Origin: Chrysomallon squamiferum
Taxonomy: Eukaryota > Mollusca > Gastropoda > Neomphalida > Peltospiridae
DNA length: 62,500 nucleotides
Reading direction: 5' to 3'
Assembly: GCA_012295275.1 (NCBI GenBank)
Contig: CM022677.1
Location: 10,677,521-10,740,020 of the forward strand
Part shown: one piece after another, positions 57,945 through 62,500 of the stretch
Layout of the letters: each line of letters opens with the position of its first letter
How positions within the stretch are numbered: the first letter of the stretch is position 1
Notes under the pieces: generated by a model
What the model was told of the DNA's origin: nothing
The model's database searches: none
Seen by the model: only the letters and a program-made list of their open reading frames with translations
Program-made: the position numbers and the translations under genes

Positions 57945-60460
57945 GTAAGTACAGTAAATAATTGTCTTTCATTGTTTTGTGTTTAAATTTCGCTGACTCT
58001 TTATTATAATTTTGATATTTGCTTTATAGTCTGTTTCAACTTTCTTTTGTTTTCCCATCTTTTGTCGATGTCGTCGCGATATTGTGTTTCAAGAGTGAAA
58101 AATAGCCAGTCAGTTTTCATAAATAAATAAATTGTGAAATATATTTATATATGTTGTTTTTAAAGAAAAAAAAAGAAGAAGTCTATGACAAATAATAAAT
58201 GAATCAAAAAGTAAATATTTTCTTTGTATTTATTTTATAAAATTTCTTAAGTAAAAAAAAGAAAACATTTACAAACCTCACTCCAAAAAGAAAAAAAAAA
58301 AGAAAAAAGAAAAACAAAAACGCCAGAAGAAAATATTAATTTAAATGAACAAAAAAGGAAATTATTGTTTAAAAATTTTGTTTTAATTTATTAAAACTCA
58401 TAAAAATATGATGTGCTGCGATAAATGCAATAAAACAATGAATAATAATAATAATAATAATAATATACAGTATGAGTCTGCCATATAAAGTGTTATATAA
58501 TAACATTATCAACAGCACTAATAGGAGCAGCTACAACTACAACAGCAATGACATTTTTGTTAAAGCAACATTACCAACTACACTACCAACTAACAACAAC
58601 AACCAACACCAATATAATTTTATTTTATAGACACAATCAGCACCAACAATGTCATCTTTAACAGCAACAACAACAATGCCACTATCACAGTAATAACAAC
58701 AACATTTAATGTGGTTTAAACAGAATATGAACACAGATGTAGAAGCTGTATTAAACTGATTAATAAAGAAATATTGTATATTTTTTCATATTTACAGAAT
58801 TAGATAATAATATAATCATAAGAAAACAATTCTGATTATAATGATCTGTCATCAAAAAAAAAGTTACACACACCCACACACACACACACACACAAACACA
58901 CACATACATACACACACATATAGACACTCACAAACACACTAAATAAAAAAAAAATCTGTTAGAATAAGAAATTACTTTTGCCCCTTTATTATTTATAATT
59001 TGTTATGATATGTAAAAAAAATAATAACTTATTTTTATAGCTATGTATGTGTCTTTAATGCAAAATGTAGAATACTTTATCTAGTAAACAAATAAAAGCA
59101 GTTCTGTTAAGATGAGAAATTATCTTGTACCCATTTATATTTTATAATGTAACTGATGTGAAATTTAGATGTTTTTTCTTTACTATTTTTTAAACTAATT
59201 TTTATAGTTGTATATGACTGAAAGAGAAATTATGAAAATGTTTTCCAAGTTAATCATTTATTTTATTGGTCAACCATTATTATTTAAAACCAATTATGAA
59301 AACAGACCAATCAAACAATAACATTCATTACACATTCATTGACACATTATTGTTTGCCCATACATATACTTATATGTATACATGCGCACGCACACACACA
59401 CACATACACACTATTTAATCATTGTGCTGTAATGGTGTTACTCATATCACTGCAACGTGGAACTTGATTTTAACAATAGAAATATGTTTCCTGTAGAATG
59501 CAGGATAGGTCAGGGAAATACTGTAATTAGTGTAACCAACATGTTAAACACATAAATATATTTACTAGCTGTATCATATGCAAGCTTCAGAAAGGTTATG
59601 GACTACTTTCAGTTGAAATAACACTGCTGGAAAGATTTAACATAATTACAGAAAGTTAGCTGTATGTATTTTTATCTTTTCTCTATCTCTTTAAGTATTT
59701 TATTTCTAAGATATGAGTGGAAACTTTTAAAACTGTCTAAGATTGTTTTTTTAGTAATAAAATGGTTTTAAATAATTTTAGAGTATTATGTGTATATGTG
59801 TATATATGTGTGTGTGTATTTTATTTTATTTTACAGTTTATTTACTTATTTTAATATCTTTCAACACCATGGTTGTTAACTGTTTCAGAAAATTGTGTAT
59901 TAATCTGTTTTATTTAACCTTGGAAATATAATTAAATATAAGGTTAATTAATAAAATAAAGAACACTTTTCTTTTCTATTTTTTTCTTTGTTTTGTTAGG
60001 AGTCATATTTATTATTCATTTTGCTTTATTTTCAGTTTTAGAGTAAAATTTATTTAAAATAAGTTTGACCTGTTGGTGATAGCACTGTGAAAGAGTTTTA
60101 CTCAAGTGACAACATCAATAATGTAATCTAAATTAAATCGGAGAAGTTTTCTCCACAGTTTTCTGTGGAGACATGATAATGTTTACTTAAATTGTAAGCC
60201 CTTTTGATTAGAATTTGTTATTGTTGTTTGTTTGATATGCACTCTGTCTTTCACACACACAGAGACATCAATATAAAATATGTGTGTGTGTGTATGTTGA
60301 TTCTTTTTGACAAACTTGTAAAAGTGTAAAATTATACCAGTAATAATAAACTGCTTTATGGGTGTGAATGTATGTGTATCTGTGTATGTGTGTATGTGTG
60401 TGTTGACTGTTATTGACAATAACTGTAATTTATTGTAAAATTACTGTGGATTTATGTCTG

Positions 60461-60495
<35 letters not shown>

Positions 60496-60682
60496 GCTGT
60501 GTGTGTGTATGTTGTCTGCTGTTGACAATAACTGTAATTTATTGTAAAATTACTGTGGATTTATGTCTGTTCTGTGTGTGTGTGTGTGTGTGGTTGTGTG
60601 TGTGTGTGTGTATGTGTGTGTGTGTTGACTGTTATTGACAATAACTGTAATTTATTGTAAAATTACTGTGGATTTATGTCTG

Positions 60683-60727
<45 letters not shown>

Positions 60728-60796
60728 GTGTGTGTATGTTGTCTGCTGTTGACAATAACTGTAATTTATTGTAAAATTACTGTGGATTTATGTCTG

Positions 60797-60875
<79 letters not shown>

Positions 60876-62327
60876 TGTGTGTTGACTGTTATTGACAATA
60901 ACTGTAATTTATTGTAAAATTACTGTGGATTTATGTCTGTTCTGTGCTAATTTCTGAAATAATCAATAGCTTCGTCACACTTCTTTCGATTCCTCCCCGC
61001 AACTCTCCAACAATAGTTGACCTACTTAATTATAAAAATTCTATAATGAATAATTTTCTTTCCCCTACAAGCTGAATTTATGTGTTAGGATAATACATAT
61101 TAACAGGAATTAATGTATTTATTATTATTATTATCTGCAATGATTTATATATGTATATATAGTGAGAGTTTGTGATATACACAGACATTTATATAAGAGA
61201 TTGTTACACAGGTCACTCAGAGAACAAATAAATGTTTAGTAATAGTAGTAATTCTAGTGTTATGTCATTATTATTATTATTATTATTATTAATATAGACA
61301 ATAGTAATAGTAAATTAATTATTGTTATTATTACTTTTAACCTTGATTAGGGTTTTATTAATTTGTTATTTTGTTTCAGTATTTGATAACTGGAATAACT
61401 TCTTTTTTTTGTAAACAAACAAATGCTTTTGAATTCAGGTAGCATAAACCTAAAAAGTGTGGTCTTTTCTCAGTTTGCTGCTTCAGTGTTTGGCAACAAG
61501 ATAGACTGTTGTGGTTACATTATATAAAGTACATTTACTCTTGTATCTTATAAACAAACATAACCTAGGAATTAACCAAATAAAATTAGTGACAGAAACA
61601 AAATGGCAGTCAACTTTGTTCACAAATGATTGGTTAAAAAGAACAACACTAGATGTGCAGTTATTAACTAACAAACAAATAAATAAATCTGTAATCTGAC
61701 AGCAGAAATTATGATTGTGTGAATTCCTCATTTGTGGAAAACCAGTACTCCTGTACTAATGTATATGACTACTAGTAATTACTATATTACTATTCATGTT
61801 AGCACTACTGCTCATTTCACTAGCTGATGTTGACTACAACTTTGATTTTACTACCTGGATCTGATTTACAAACTGTTTCTATTCCTGCTGATAATTCACA
61901 TGCAAGTTTTAGTTTCTGGTTAAGAAATGCAACAAGACACAAAAGCCATTGAAATTATTTCAAATGTTTGGATCCCTTATCTCATCATTACTAATTCATG
62001 TCCATGTTTGAGTCTGACTGATCAGGTCCAGCTGTGTCCACTCACAAAATTAATTGGGCAGTGGTCATACAATCTGTTCATTATCCGGACATGTGGTGTT
62101 GTTTCTTGATATTTGTAATAGGAACCAGTATTTCTTTTATGTATGTATGTATGTATGTATATCAACTAGTATGCATATATTACTTATGTATATATCTCTG
62201 TCTATATCTTTATGTGCATGAGTATGTCAATTTATCAAATTTGCTATAAACAAAATCGTCTTGCATAAATTTATATATATCCACATTTCAAACCATTTAT
62301 TTATTTATTTTTTTAATCTTATATATA

Positions 62328-62360
<33 letters not shown>

Positions 62361-62400
62361 CATCACAAAATTATTAAAATATTATATAAATATATTGGCA
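57945..62400. other. unannotated right end
   Basis: AT-rich sequence with CA/GT runs and a TG-rich minisatellite; I see no exon with coding character on either strand. Confidence 0.5.
60370..60950. repeat. about 110-130 bp minisatellite with (TG)n
   Basis: Five units of TTGACAATAACTGTAATTTA plus TTGTAAAATTACTGTGGATT plus TATGTCTGTTCTG, each followed by a (TG)n run of variable length. The non-TG core is nearly invariant. Confidence 0.93.
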
Positions 62401-62404
62401 GTAC

Positions 62405-62473
62405 AATACCAGATCTATTGATGTTTCACATACAGCTTAGACATACAGCTTAAACATCAATAGATCTGGTATT
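62405..62473. repeat. perfect 22-bp inverted repeat (hairpin)
   Basis: Left arm 62405-62426 and right arm 62452-62473 are exact reverse complements (core CCAGATCTATTGATG). The 25-nt loop contains ACATACAGCTT twice (62428-62438, 62441-62451). Confidence 0.9.
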
Positions 62474-62500
62474 TTGACTTAAATCCTATTCTCCGGTTAT

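Overview
The window is AT-rich, intron-rich animal nuclear DNA. All genes are split by GT-AG introns, mostly 100 to 2000 bp, and the non-coding space is packed with microsatellites and minisatellites. A ciliary inversin gene and modular secretory-pathway receptors fit an invertebrate metazoan. A mollusc or other lophotrochozoan is my guess, but nothing in the sequence proves the clade. No bacterial, viral or intact transposon gene was seen.

Layout. (1) 1-9353, plus strand: 3' part (10 exons) of a large cysteine-rich EB/EGF-like membrane protein, copy A; its 5' end lies left of the window. (2) 9354-10860: downstream flank, homologous to the flank of copy B. (3) 11311-14490: a decayed paralogue (copy C, pseudogene) with lost splice sites, premature stops and truncations, followed by minisatellites and unrelated Thr-rich and ShKT-like exon candidates (15829-16798). 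(4) 16800-20270: spacer with repeats, a 1 kb internal duplication and a possible DNA-transposon fragment. (5) 20275-32800, plus strand: copy B, complete with 5'UTR exon, signal peptide, 12 EB-like modules, a mucin-like Ser/Thr stalk, a transmembrane helix and a short tail ending in an FxNPxF-type motif (about 976 aa if a cryptic donor in the stalk exon is used). (6) 34332-53950, minus strand: complete inversin gene (INVS/NPHP2), 23 coding exons, about 896 aa, with ankyrin repeats, then IQ motifs, then a conserved tail. It is tail-to-tail with copy B. (7) 54000-62500: repeats, one plausible first exon (about 57600-57944) and a perfect 22-bp inverted repeat near the end; no coding exon could be supported.

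Gene logic. Copies A, C and B are a local tandem family. Every extracellular exon of A and B is flanked by phase-1 introns, so modules can be skipped, lost or duplicated without breaking the frame. A and B share exon sizes exactly except for the stalk repeat, one two-codon indel and the tail. Inversin is a cilium-base scaffold unrelated to the family.

Most unusual observation. Tandem-repeat units repeatedly straddle exon-intron junctions, copying a splice site plus about 10 to 30 nt of exon into the neighbouring intron. This occurs at two junctions of the EB family (in both A and B) and at six junctions of inversin, so it appears in unrelated genes. Other points are a 1-nt frameshift in the A6 run of inversin exon 15, a GC-AG intron in inversin, loss of the normal donor after the mucin exon of copy B, and an excess of replacement changes between A and B in one EB exon.
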